Assembly: GCA_030149295.1 (NCBI GenBank)
Contig: JASBRV010000009.1
Coordinates: 1 to 33,071 of the forward strand
Direction: 5' to 3'
Origin: Bacteriovoracales bacterium
Lineage (GTDB): Bacteria > Bdellovibrionota > Bacteriovoracia > Bacteriovoracales > Bacteriovoracaceae
DNA length: 33,071 nucleotides
In this document: piece by piece, positions 17,320 to 25,855 of the stretch
Layout of the letters: every line of letters begins with the position of its first letter
Position numbering within the stretch: position 1 is the stretch's first letter
The notes under the pieces: generated by a model
Databases searched by the model: none
Told to the model about the DNA's origin: nothing
The model's input: the letters and a program-made list of their open reading frames with translations, nothing else
Position numbers and translations under genes: made by a program

Positions 17320-17771
17320 AAAAGAACAAAGCTACCAATCAAGATCATTAAGGCAACATTGGTAACAAACAATCTTTTCATATTGAAGCTTGCTTTTAAT
17401 TTATAGAGATTTGCTGCAAGAAAAATCCCCGACCAACTGATCAACATGGCCTGATAAAGAGCATCTCTTGTCTGAAGACCGAAAGTGACAAAGAATTCGA
17501 GAATAATAGAGCCCATCAACATCAAAAAGAAGACGCTATTCATTATAAAAAGTTTTTTCCCTGCATTTCGGGGAGAAAGCACCCACTCCTTGAAGCTCTT
17601 ACCTTTTTTATTCTTAAAATGGATATAAGCATCATTTACCATGAGAATAAAAAAGAAAAAAACAGCCCAATCGGAAAGATCATGAACCCCATCGAAGTAC
17701 TCAAAAATCAAAAGTACTCCAAATAGGAGGGACAGAGTCAGTTTTAATATTATTGAAATTCCTTGAACCAT
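17316..17771 (-). CDS. Four-helix membrane protein of unknown function in the gliding locus
   Basis: A 151-residue protein, nearly all membrane: helices near 5-24 (ISIILKLTLSLLFGVLLIF), 34-48 (WAVFFFFILMVNDAY), 73-93 (LFIMNSVFFLMLMGSIILEFF) and 107-122 plus 131-151 (AMLISWSGIFLAANLY, LFVTNVALMILIGSFVLF), so four or five segments. A basic loop (HFKNKKGKSFKEW) lies between the second and third. No family recognised. It sits between the aglRQS arm and the glt operon, with its own start 163 bases from the operon's end, so it could be an unrelated resident or a part of the machine. The ribosome site is weak. Confidence 0.6.
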   Translation of the reverse strand: MVQGISIILKLTLSLLFGVLLIFEYFDGVHDLSDWAVFFFFILMVNDAYIHFKNKKGKSFKEWVLSPRNAGKKLFIMNSVFFLMLMGSIILEFFVTFGLQTRDALYQAMLISWSGIFLAANLYKLKASFNMKRLFVTNVALMILIGSFVLF

Positions 17772-17934
17772 TTTCGCGATAGTCCTGTATCATTAATTTA
17801 TTAAATATATTCTATCGTCAAAGCCTAGTTTGTCGCAAAATCAATCACTTACCAATGGCTAGAGAGTTTTAAGATAGAACATATTCTTGCCATAAGCACC
17901 TAAGATACCGAAATCATTTGTCAAGACTTAGACT

Positions 17935-18414
17935 TTATTCGCAAGCTCGTCGACTAAGCTTTATGTCCTCTAAGCGGGCGCTTAAAATCCCGCCTGATTC
18001 ATCCATGTACACATCTTTTAAGTTATCAAAGAGCTTAGTGCCGTTCTTTCTTATTACCTTTACGATGAGGCTGCCATTCAAATACCACCACTCGCCTCTG
18101 ATAGGATAATTGTCTTTGATCTCTTTTTTTATGATCTTATGTTGAAAAGTAATCTTGCCAGTATTTTCAAATTTCGCTTTTAATGAGACAGAAGCATTTC
18201 TTCCACAATAAAAGTTTTTAAAAAAGTAAGCGTCTTTTAAATCTGGCACGAGCGGCATGTGATCTAATTGCAAGGCTTTCAAAGTATGAATATCTTTACT
18301 GAGAGCATTCATCTCAATTGTTAAATCATTTTTTAAGAGAGTGATTGATACAAGAACATAACATCCTAGAAAAAAGGATAAACCAATATGACCATACTCC
18401 CTTAAAAACTTCAT
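17935..18414 (-). CDS. Bitopic periplasmic protein of unknown function, coupled to GltG
   Basis: A 159-residue protein with one N-terminal helix (GLSFFLGCYVLVSITLL), a short coiled-coil-like stretch (ALSKDIHTLKALQLD) and a strand-rich domain (NASVSLKAKFENTGKITFQ, GEWWYLNGSLIVKVIRKNG). Two cysteines, in FYCGR and at the C-terminal RRACE, could form a disulfide. No family recognised. Its ATG overlaps the stop of the gltG-like gene in an ATGA junction, so the two are translationally coupled and probably made in fixed amounts. That makes it a good candidate for an unlisted part of the gliding complex. It ends the operon; no clear terminator follows. Confidence 0.75.
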   Translation of the reverse strand: MKFLREYGHIGLSFFLGCYVLVSITLLKNDLTIEMNALSKDIHTLKALQLDHMPLVPDLKDAYFFKNFYCGRNASVSLKAKFENTGKITFQHKIIKKEIKDNYPIRGEWWYLNGSLIVKVIRKNGTKLFDNLKDVYMDESGGILSARLEDIKLSRRACE

Positions 18415-20360
18415 TTCACCTTAGGATAAAAGTTCATTGGTTGACCGACTTCCACAACACCACCGCCCATGGGAGAAGGAAATTTAATTCGTCTCAAAAC
18501 GTTAACAACACAACCTCTAACAGAACCTGGTAATGAAGAATTCCCCTCAACCCCGGCCTTAGTCACGTGACCAGAAGCACCGATAATGAAATTAAGCTTT
18601 ACTACACCATTAAAAGCCCTTTTCGCAGAGTCGAGTTCCTTTTGGTAACAGTAGCGAAACCTAGGAATATTCTCCACAAGTATCCTTCTAATGACATCAG
18701 GATCAAGTCCACCCAAGATCACTGTCTTATAGGGAAGGCCTGCAGTAAAAATTTGATCTTTACTAACCAACCCCTCGACTCCTTTGCTACTATCTAGTTT
18801 TCCAGAGGTGACCCCACTTAAAGCACCAGTGTTATTTGAAACCTTTGCCGTTTTTAAAGTTGCTCCAGTTGCTGCTTGAGAAACAGAAGCTCCGGTGTAA
18901 CCACTTGAGCTATCAGCGAGTACTTTAGCGGACTTAGTACTTCCACCTTTACTAATAAGACTTGATACTGTTGATTTGAAGTCGGCACTTCTATAAGTAT
19001 CTACAGCACCCTTTGAAGGAGCTATTGCCGCTGCTGCCTTTTTTGGACTCTGACTTCCCCGCGCTGAACTTGCCTTCTTAGGCCTCGTTGGCGTGACCCT
19101 ATCCTTTTTAACATTTCGTGGTCCCTTATTCGGACTGGCCTTTTTAACTTGCCCGGTTTTTTTGGCTGTTTTAATACCTTTCGCCTTTACCGTTTTAGGC
19201 TTGGCCTGTTTGTCCTTTTTTACTTCTTCTTGTGCTTTATCTTTAGGTTTACTTTTAGATAGTTTAGGACTTTTTTGAACAACCTTAGGGGCATCTTTCG
19301 TTTTTTCGATCGCTCGCGTCTCAGAAACCGTCAATTTTCTCTTATAAAGTATTGTTGCTATTCGCTCTGGCGCTTTCTCTTTTTCGACTTCTTCATCGAC
19401 TTCAAATACAGTGAAGGGCACCAAGAAGGAAAATACAAGAAAGAGCATTAAAAGAAGGTATTTTTTTAACTCTGGGTCTCTTCTTAAGATTGGTGCAGCG
19501 GCAACCTTTGGAGGAGCCCCAGTTTTCCTAACAAAGATTTGAATATGCTGTTTTCTAAATTGCACAATTTCTTCAGGATTAAGGAAAAATCCTTGAGTAA
19601 GATTTTCTCTTTTGGAATCATCTAAACTTTTTGTCTCATATCCCGGTAAGGGGAAAACTTCAGCCTCACCATTTTTAATATTGATGAAAGGAAAGACTTC
19701 TTCCTTGCCAAGATAAGGATAGTTAATTTGCTTAGCCCGAGGTCTTTTACCAACTAATGAGTAAGTTCCCTCTTCATTAGGAATATAATCAACGCTTTGG
19801 ATCCTATCATTGAAGACAATAATAACCTCAACCGAAGATTTCGCCATATCGTATTTAAAAATGGGATAGAGATGATCCGCATCTTCAAAAATGTATTCAC
19901 TAGAATCGGCATTTTTATCTTTTGCCAGTGGGTACTTAACATAAGGAATAGAAACGGAATTCTGAGGAGAAACTGGTGGCACTTTAGGCGCCTCAGTTTC
20001 ATCTAAAATGGCAAGTGGTGGTGGCGGAAGATCACTTTTTTTGTAATGGGTAACAACCAGACTGTTTTCTCCTAAAAAGACTTCTTGATCGAGATTTACT
20101 TGAGCAACAACAACTTTTTGACCAGAAACAAACGTTCCATTCTTAGAATTCAAATCATATATTTTGATTTCGTTTTTGCTAGTAACCTCTATCACTGCAT
20201 GTATCGAGCTAATATCAGAAAAGGGAAGCACGAGATCACAAGCTTGTCCTCGTCCTATCAAAGATCTTTTTTTGGTAATAGGAATAATAACCTGTTGACC
20301 AGACCTACCTTTTACTTTTATCTCAAACTTTGTAAGACCTGATTGGATTTCCGTATCCAT
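18411..20360 (-). CDS. gltG: GltG-like protein: FHA domain, one helix, AgmX/PglI C-terminal domain
   Basis: A 649-residue protein with the GltG layout. The cytoplasmic FHA domain (about 25-105) has LIGRGQACDLVLP, SSIHA and NSKNGTFV, the phosphothreonine-binding residues. A second strand-rich domain follows (about 175-240), then a helix YLLLMLFLVFSFLVPFTVF (301-319). A lysine-, alanine- and serine-rich linker spans about 340-460, and the C-terminal domain (about 550-649) reads GGLDPDVIRRILVENIPRFRYCYQKEL then GVVKLNFIIGASGHV, the AgmX/PglI (TonB-like) pattern. In Myxococcus GltG joins the motor to the periplasmic proteins. It starts 12 bases after the small secreted protein's stop and overlaps the next gene by four bases. 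Confidence 0.88.
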   Translation of the reverse strand: MDTEIQSGLTKFEIKVKGRSGQQVIIPITKKRSLIGRGQACDLVLPFSDISSIHAVIEVTSKNEIKIYDLNSKNGTFVSGQKVVVAQVNLDQEVFLGENSLVVTHYKKSDLPPPPLAILDETEAPKVPPVSPQNSVSIPYVKYPLAKDKNADSSEYIFEDADHLYPIFKYDMAKSSVEVIIVFNDRIQSVDYIPNEEGTYSLVGKRPRAKQINYPYLGKEEVFPFINIKNGEAEVFPLPGYETKSLDDSKRENLTQGFFLNPEEIVQFRKQHIQIFVRKTGAPPKVAAAPILRRDPELKKYLLLMLFLVFSFLVPFTVFEVDEEVEKEKAPERIATILYKRKLTVSETRAIEKTKDAPKVVQKSPKLSKSKPKDKAQEEVKKDKQAKPKTVKAKGIKTAKKTGQVKKASPNKGPRNVKKDRVTPTRPKKASSARGSQSPKKAAAAIAPSKGAVDTYRSADFKSTVSSLISKGGSTKSAKVLADSSSGYTGASVSQAATGATLKTAKVSNNTGALSGVTSGKLDSSKGVEGLVSKDQIFTAGLPYKTVILGGLDPDVIRRILVENIPRFRYCYQKELDSAKRAFNGVVKLNFIIGASGHVTKAGVEGNSSLPGSVRGCVVNVLRRIKFPSPMGGGVVEVGQPMNFYPKVK

Positions 20361-20372
20361 AACACTTCCTTC

Positions 20373-20630
20373 TTAGCGAATTCTCTCGATACTTTTTCGC
20401 ATCTCTGCATTAAAGTTTTTACGATAAGGTAAGATATTTTTAAATTTTCTTTGATATCTGGGAATTATCGAAAGATCGCCTGGACTTCCAGTCTCGCCCT
20501 CAATAACTAAGTCTTCAAAATCAAACTTTTCGTATTTTTTATATTTATAGATGATTTTTGGAGCCTTTACCCCTGGAATATCTTGAGCAAAACTGGAAAA
20601 AGTTAAGGTCAAAAACAAAAGTATTTTCAT
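20373..20630 (-). CDS. Small secreted protein in the gltF position
   Basis: An 85-residue protein with a signal peptide (MKILLFLTLTFSSFA) and a mature part of about 70 residues rich in lysine, tyrosine and arginine: PGVKAPKIIYKYKKYEKFDFEDLVIEGE, then SPGDLSIIPRYQRKFKN and a C-terminal helix with MRKSIERIR. No family recognised by sequence. In Myxococcus the gene between gltE and gltG is gltF, so the position suggests an equivalent, but this is inference from order only. Its ATG shares one base with the gltE stop (TAATG), so translation is coupled. Confidence 0.75.
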   Translation of the reverse strand: MKILLFLTLTFSSFAQDIPGVKAPKIIYKYKKYEKFDFEDLVIEGETGSPGDLSIIPRYQRKFKNILPYRKNFNAEMRKSIERIR

Positions 20631-21538
20631 TACTTCACCAATCCTTTTAATTTTTCAAGATACATAGCAAATTCTTTATCATTCTGGTTGTTAATGGCTG
20701 AAAGAAGCTCTCTAGCACGATCCCTATTCCCACTCATTAATTGAGCATAGGCATGATTAACCTTCACAACATCTTTATTGAGATAATCAGAGTTCATCGA
20801 ACCATAAATTCTTAGAGCGCCGTTATAGTCGCCTGTCGCCAACTCAAAAAAAGCTAATCCTGCAAGAGCGTCCTGGTCTTTTGAATTAATCCGTACAAGC
20901 GAGTTAAATAGCTGCTTCCCTTCATCAATAAATCCAAAGCGGGCATAAATTTGGGCCAGATTAAATATTGGGGTCAAGCTAAAAGAAGACTGTTTTTTTG
21001 CCTCCTCGTAAGACTTGAGAGCTTTTTGATAATACTTCCCCTTCTCAAAGATAACTCCAATATTATTAATCGGTGGGGCGTATCGATCTTTAAGTTCTCT
21101 TGCTTTGTTAAAATAAAGTAAAGCCTTTCTCTCTGAGCCTCTCATCATGAAACAGTTCCCTACCTGATTCCAATAGATGGGATTTTCTCTGTATTCCTTC
21201 ATGACGCGATCAAAGATTTGATCAGCTAGCTTGTGATTTCCTCTATAGCAAGCTAGTAGAGCTTGATCGAGGTCCTTAGGAACATCCATAGGGCTTTCTA
21301 ACTCATCACTATCAACTTTTGCTAAGGACTCTCCATTTAAAACATTCGCTTGTCCTGACAGATTTCCTTCAAGAAAATCATCTACAGCATTATAGCCTTT
21401 AGGTCGTGGCCATTTAAAGCTCTCATTTGTAAGTCCCTCAAGATCTTGACCAAAATCATCCCCGTTATTACTTTTCTTTTGTCCACCAGCACAAGAGACA
21501 AAAAAGGCACAGACCAATAATAATTGGATTAATCTCAT
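20630..21538 (-). CDS. gltE: GltE-like TPR lipoprotein
   Basis: A 302-residue lipoprotein: signal peptide with lipobox FVSC (Cys16) and alanine next, fitting outer-membrane sorting. After a low-complexity stretch (GGQKKSNNGDDFGQ) come tetratricopeptide repeats from about residue 95 to the end, for example PIYWNQVGNCFMMRGSERKALLYFNKA, APPINNIGVIFEKGKYYQKALKSYEEA, LTPIFNLAQIYARFGFIDEGKQLF and DALAGLAFFELATGDYNGALRIY. This matches the Myxococcus gliding TPR lipoprotein GltE (AglT) in type, size and gene order. It overlaps gltD by four bases (ATGA) and the next gene by one. Confidence 0.82.
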   Translation of the reverse strand: MRLIQLLLVCAFFVSCAGGQKKSNNGDDFGQDLEGLTNESFKWPRPKGYNAVDDFLEGNLSGQANVLNGESLAKVDSDELESPMDVPKDLDQALLACYRGNHKLADQIFDRVMKEYRENPIYWNQVGNCFMMRGSERKALLYFNKARELKDRYAPPINNIGVIFEKGKYYQKALKSYEEAKKQSSFSLTPIFNLAQIYARFGFIDEGKQLFNSLVRINSKDQDALAGLAFFELATGDYNGALRIYGSMNSDYLNKDVVKVNHAYAQLMSGNRDRARELLSAINNQNDKEFAMYLEKLKGLVK

Positions 21539-24423
21539 TGCTTGCCTCCTCTATCCATTAGAACACCGTTCTTAACGGGAAAAAACATGGGGGTAACGGG
21601 TAAGTCTTGCTTTCCTAAGAAATAGAAATTCGAGGAGGATAAAATCTTGGAAGACTGAATTTGTCTCTTCGCTTCATTTTCAAACTCCCTCGCTTTTTGA
21701 TAAATCGGATTGGCTATTTCACGCATACTTTTTTGGAAAGAGCTAACATAGTCTTCACTTTTCTTTTCAGGTTTAAAAGAGTTAATTTCAAGGGCGAGAT
21801 TTTTATAGCTTTCCACTAGGATACGATAAGCCTCAACAATTCCATGTCCACTTCCGATCTTAAAGACATTAAGGGACTTGGAAGTTACCTGATCTAAAAA
21901 TTGGAATTTTTGTTTAAGAAGCTGATTGTACTCTTTCTCTGGAAATCTTAACTGAATGGATTTAAGCTTTGACGCTGCAGCCTCAAGGTCTTTCAGATAG
22001 TTCTCAGCAACCACATCTAATGCTTCTAGGGGAATTTTATAACCCTTTTTTGATGAAATACTATAAAACTTCATAAGCTTTTGATTCGCTTTTCTTGCTT
22101 CAGCAACTCGTCCCCGAGATAAATAGGTTTCTCTTAAACGGGATAGAGGATAAATTAAATGAGGATAATTACGAGAGGAGCGATCCAAACGATTGATTAA
22201 ATTTTCAAAAGAACGCCATCGCTCCTGTTCTCCAAGAATTTTAAGGGTATCGAGATTAGCCTCTCGCATTGAACCTTGAGGAATCCCACATTTTTCACCG
22301 AGAGTAAGCATCTCAACAGCTTTTTTGAGGTTATTATCCGCTAAGTAGATTATCGAAGCATTTTTAAAAAAAGTTTCTTTACTCTTTGTTTTACGAGAAC
22401 AAACTTTTTCTAAAGCAACTTCATATATTTCAGCTGATTTTCTAAACTCTCTATAGTTAAAAAGTCCGGTTGCTATTAGGAGAAAAGAGTCTTCAAACTT
22501 GAGGATGTCAGCACCATCCATTAGGTTTAGGGCGCGAAGAGTCCATGAATGCGTTTTTTCTTTATTACCTAATTCATGAAAAAGAACGCCTATATTATAA
22601 GCCGCATTTTTTCTAGCATCTTCACTTGAGGCAGGGTCTTTATAGATCATTAGATATCCCTTTAAAGCCGCAACTTTTTCCCCTTTTGTATTAAAACTTT
22701 CTACTTTATCAAACTGTAATGAAAGAAGAATAAGTCTTAATCGCTTTGCAACTTTTGGGCTTACTTTGAATTCACCTTCATTGATTTGCGTTACCCATTT
22801 TGAAATTCCAGAGCGATCATTTTTCTCACGGTAATAGTCAATTATCTTCGCAAGCATGACCTCTTGCTTTTTTTGGCTTCTAGGAAAATACTTTTTGAAT
22901 TCTAGAAGTGTATCTTCAGCGCCCTTTATGTCTCCAGCAGCAAATCTTTCATTGAAAAGTCTCTGATAGACCTTGTAGCTTTCTTTAGAGCGGGGGTTTT
23001 TTTGTAAAAAGATTGAATAAGCCTTTCCAAGATACTTTTTAGTAGTTGCTGCACTTACACCTTTTCCGTTCAAGCTGGCCATCAACCCATCAAGTGCCAA
23101 TGCAGAAATCTTTGAATCTCCACTACTTTTAGCAACTTCATAAGCTTGATCATATAAATTTGCAGCTTTGTCATATTCCTTTACAGCATACTGTGTTTCT
23201 GCTGCATGAAAGATCGACTTATAATCTACACCACTAGATAATCCGCTCAGTATTTGAAAATATTGAGTGGCAAATGCTGCTCTTTGCCTCTTTAAATTTG
23301 CTTGTCGTTTGTAAGCCTTAGAAACAACCTGCTTTTGCAACAATGCGGACATACGACCAGCATGGTATTTAAGATCTTCAATCTGTTCTTCATTCAATCG
23401 ACCATTTTTGAACTCGTCATAGAGAGACTTAGAGATTTTCAAGTGCTCAGCGTTTTTGCCAAATTTCTCATACAAAGAGAGGAGTTCCGTTTGGATTTTA
23501 ATTTTTAGTTCTAAATCCTCTGCATTGGCCAGCGCTTCTCCAAAGGCCTTCTCAGAAGCAGCGAACTTCCCCTGACCTTTCAGGTACTTTCCGACCTTAT
23601 AAAAATTGAGAGCGACGTCTTTTCCAATCCTTTTGAAAAAAGATAGTGCTTCTTTGGTACGCCCACTTTCTGAATAAAAGTAAGCAAGATCTCTTTCAGC
23701 TTGATCACTGACATCCACATAAGCCGTATTACTGCTTAAATTATGAACCTTAGTCATTAGGCTTATCGCCTTTCTGGTATTTTTAGTTCTAAAATAGCAC
23801 CATGCGAGATTATAAGCGTCTTTTGTCCACCATTTTTGATCTTTATTTCTTAGAGCTCTTTCATATAGTGGAATTGCCCTACTATATTTCTTTTCGTTGT
23901 AATACATTTCTCCCAGAGCTAACTTTGATTTAATCGCCGTATAACTTCCAGGCGTAGAATATTTAACAGCTCGTTGAAAGAATTTTTTAGCCTTCTTCTC
24001 TTCTTGAAATTCCTTGGCATTATAGGCGAGGATATAATAAACGTCCGCCCGTCCTTTAAACCTCTTAAATTTCTTAAGAATGAAAAAACAAGTTTTCTGG
24101 GCCATAGTGAAATACTTACGACTCCGCGAAAAAAACTGGGCTTGATTTATTCTCGTAGTCTCTTCTGGACTCAAGCTCAACCATTCTTTATTTTCTTTTT
24201 CATTAACTAGCCTGGCTTTTTCTAAATATAATTCAGCCATTCTTAATAAGAGATTTGGGTTTTTTGCTCCAAGTTGTCTATTGAGCCTTACGACCTCTTT
24301 TAATTCTTCATCAATAATACCAATAAGCTTTTCCCTTCTTTGCTCTACATTAGAAAAAGCAAAAGAAGGAAATAAACACGAAATCAACAACACAAATGAT
24401 AAAGTCTTAAAAAAATTCATCAC
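21535..24423 (-). CDS. gltD: GltD-like large periplasmic TPR protein
   Basis: A protein of about 960 residues with a signal peptide (LSFVLLISCLFPSFAFS). It is built almost wholly of helical repeats: NLLLRMAELYLEKARLVNEK, ADVYYILAYNAKEFQEEKKAKKFFQRAVKY, SKLALGEMYYNEKKYSRAIPLYERAL, DAYNLAWCYFRTKNTRKAISLM and many weaker ones to about residue 760. A basic helical end follows. Size, export and order match Myxococcus GltD (AgmU), the periplasmic TPR protein of the gliding complex. The start is either GTG 24423 or the next codon, ATG 24420. The stop of the GltC gene is directly before it, with no gap. Confidence 0.82.
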   Translation of the reverse strand: MMNFFKTLSFVLLISCLFPSFAFSNVEQRREKLIGIIDEELKEVVRLNRQLGAKNPNLLLRMAELYLEKARLVNEKENKEWLSLSPEETTRINQAQFFSRSRKYFTMAQKTCFFILKKFKRFKGRADVYYILAYNAKEFQEEKKAKKFFQRAVKYSTPGSYTAIKSKLALGEMYYNEKKYSRAIPLYERALRNKDQKWWTKDAYNLAWCYFRTKNTRKAISLMTKVHNLSSNTAYVDVSDQAERDLAYFYSESGRTKEALSFFKRIGKDVALNFYKVGKYLKGQGKFAASEKAFGEALANAEDLELKIKIQTELLSLYEKFGKNAEHLKISKSLYDEFKNGRLNEEQIEDLKYHAGRMSALLQKQVVSKAYKRQANLKRQRAAFATQYFQILSGLSSGVDYKSIFHAAETQYAVKEYDKAANLYDQAYEVAKSSGDSKISALALDGLMASLNGKGVSAATTKKYLGKAYSIFLQKNPRSKESYKVYQRLFNERFAAGDIKGAEDTLLEFKKYFPRSQKKQEVMLAKIIDYYREKNDRSGISKWVTQINEGEFKVSPKVAKRLRLILLSLQFDKVESFNTKGEKVAALKGYLMIYKDPASSEDARKNAAYNIGVLFHELGNKEKTHSWTLRALNLMDGADILKFEDSFLLIATGLFNYREFRKSAEIYEVALEKVCSRKTKSKETFFKNASIIYLADNNLKKAVEMLTLGEKCGIPQGSMREANLDTLKILGEQERWRSFENLINRLDRSSRNYPHLIYPLSRLRETYLSRGRVAEARKANQKLMKFYSISSKKGYKIPLEALDVVAENYLKDLEAAASKLKSIQLRFPEKEYNQLLKQKFQFLDQVTSKSLNVFKIGSGHGIVEAYRILVESYKNLALEINSFKPEKKSEDYVSSFQKSMREIANPIYQKAREFENEAKRQIQSSKILSSSNFYFLGKQDLPVTPMFFPVKNGVLMDRGGKQ

Positions 24424-25845
24424 TTAATCACACTCAGACTTGAGAGAGAATACATAATCTCCCAGTTCGTCTGCCCAAAACTCTCCATTAAAAGTCCAAA
24501 AATATTGTTTCTCTGATCTTTTTAAGTATTTTATATCCCCTCTATTTCTATTAAAGGGCTCCTCACTATAATAAAGCTGCTTTTTTCTCCTTCCTAGAAC
24601 CTCAAGCTTTATATAAGTCATTCCCTCAAATGATTTATCAAGCAGGTCCATATTTAAGTGAAGAGTCTTTCTTACATAAGCACCGATAAGGTCTCTTTGG
24701 AGGAGAAGTGCTTCACGTAAGTTTGAAGCAAAGACTTTTCGCATTTTTCCATTACCGAGAGATTTCACGAGTTGAATTTCATCCCTTCCAAGATTAAAGC
24801 TTTGAAGGAGTTCGGTATAGGCAGCATCCTTCACTACATTTTGCATAAGTTTATTAAGCAGACGGTTTCCTGAACGTTTCCCATTCAAAGTTGATTTAGC
24901 GAGAAGGTAAAAATATTTGTAGTCTTTTCCATATTTATTAAGGAATGATTTCACCGCTAAAGTATCTTCCTGGTATGTTCTGTAAAATTCATCCACCACC
25001 TTTTTAGCATCTTCAAAAAGACATAATTCCATGTAAGTTAAAGATCTAAGAACTTCAACCTCTGGATTAAAGACAAAATTCATAATTGGTGCTTTGTACG
25101 TCACAAGCTTACCCAAGGTTCGGTTATAATCTCTTTGATAGAATGAATTCCATGCCTCTTCAAAAAGAATTTCAGGCCATACATAGCTATCTTTAGGTAA
25201 ATCTAAATAAGAAAGATTAGCCTCATCAAAATCTTTTCCAGCAAACTTAGCCCGAGCAATTCCCACAATGCAGTAATCACGATTGATCGCTAGCTGACGC
25301 AATCTATTTTCATCGTCAGCACGATTCATTTGATCTTTGGTTTCACTGACACAATTTTTAAAAGCAGCAACGGAACTTTTTGTCTTGCCGAGGATAGAAA
25401 AAATAGAGCCCTCAAGTAAAAGAGCAAAAGGTTTAGCGGGGTGATTTCTCGGAATGGTTCCATTAAGATAATTTAATGCTCTTTCGTAGTTTCCAACTCT
25501 AAAGCTTTTCTTTGCGAGAATATAACGCATGATCGGAGCTTTTGTTCTCTCTAAAACATTCGTGGGCAAAACTTCAAATTGGCGAACCCCCACCTTGGTC
25601 ACTACCTTATCTATTAAAAGATCCACCTTTTGATTGTTCTGACTCCCCCCTCTGGTAAGGTACTCTTTTAGATAGGGAATTGATGTGAAGTAGAGGCCAT
25701 CTTCGAGAAGCTCAGAAACCACATTGGGATAATATTTAGGACTCCCTTTAGTTCTTACTAAATTTGTCCAAGCCTCATTGACCCCTGCCCAACAAAATGA
25801 GGGTAAAATCAAAAGCATAATCATGGGAGCAAGTTTTAATCTCAT
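24424..25845 (-). CDS. gltC: GltC-like periplasmic TPR protein
   Basis: A 473-residue exported protein; signal peptide MRLKLAPMIMLLILPSFCWA. TPR-like helices lie at about 100-290 (APIMRYILAKKSFRVGNYERALNYLN, PFALLLEGSIFSILGKTKSSVAAFKN, PEILFEEAWNSFYQRDYNRTLGKL, VEVLRSLTYMELCLFEDAKKVVDEF). The C-terminal YFWTFNGEFWADELGDYVFSL resembles the conserved end of Myxococcus GltC. In that organism GltC is periplasmic and works with the outer-membrane barrels. It lies 10 bases after the barrel gene and abuts gltD. ATG 25845 follows an AGGAGCTA site. Confidence 0.8.
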   Translation of the reverse strand: MRLKLAPMIMLLILPSFCWAGVNEAWTNLVRTKGSPKYYPNVVSELLEDGLYFTSIPYLKEYLTRGGSQNNQKVDLLIDKVVTKVGVRQFEVLPTNVLERTKAPIMRYILAKKSFRVGNYERALNYLNGTIPRNHPAKPFALLLEGSIFSILGKTKSSVAAFKNCVSETKDQMNRADDENRLRQLAINRDYCIVGIARAKFAGKDFDEANLSYLDLPKDSYVWPEILFEEAWNSFYQRDYNRTLGKLVTYKAPIMNFVFNPEVEVLRSLTYMELCLFEDAKKVVDEFYRTYQEDTLAVKSFLNKYGKDYKYFYLLAKSTLNGKRSGNRLLNKLMQNVVKDAAYTELLQSFNLGRDEIQLVKSLGNGKMRKVFASNLREALLLQRDLIGAYVRKTLHLNMDLLDKSFEGMTYIKLEVLGRRKKQLYYSEEPFNRNRGDIKYLKRSEKQYFWTFNGEFWADELGDYVFSLKSECD

Positions 25846-25855
25846 AATTTAGCTC

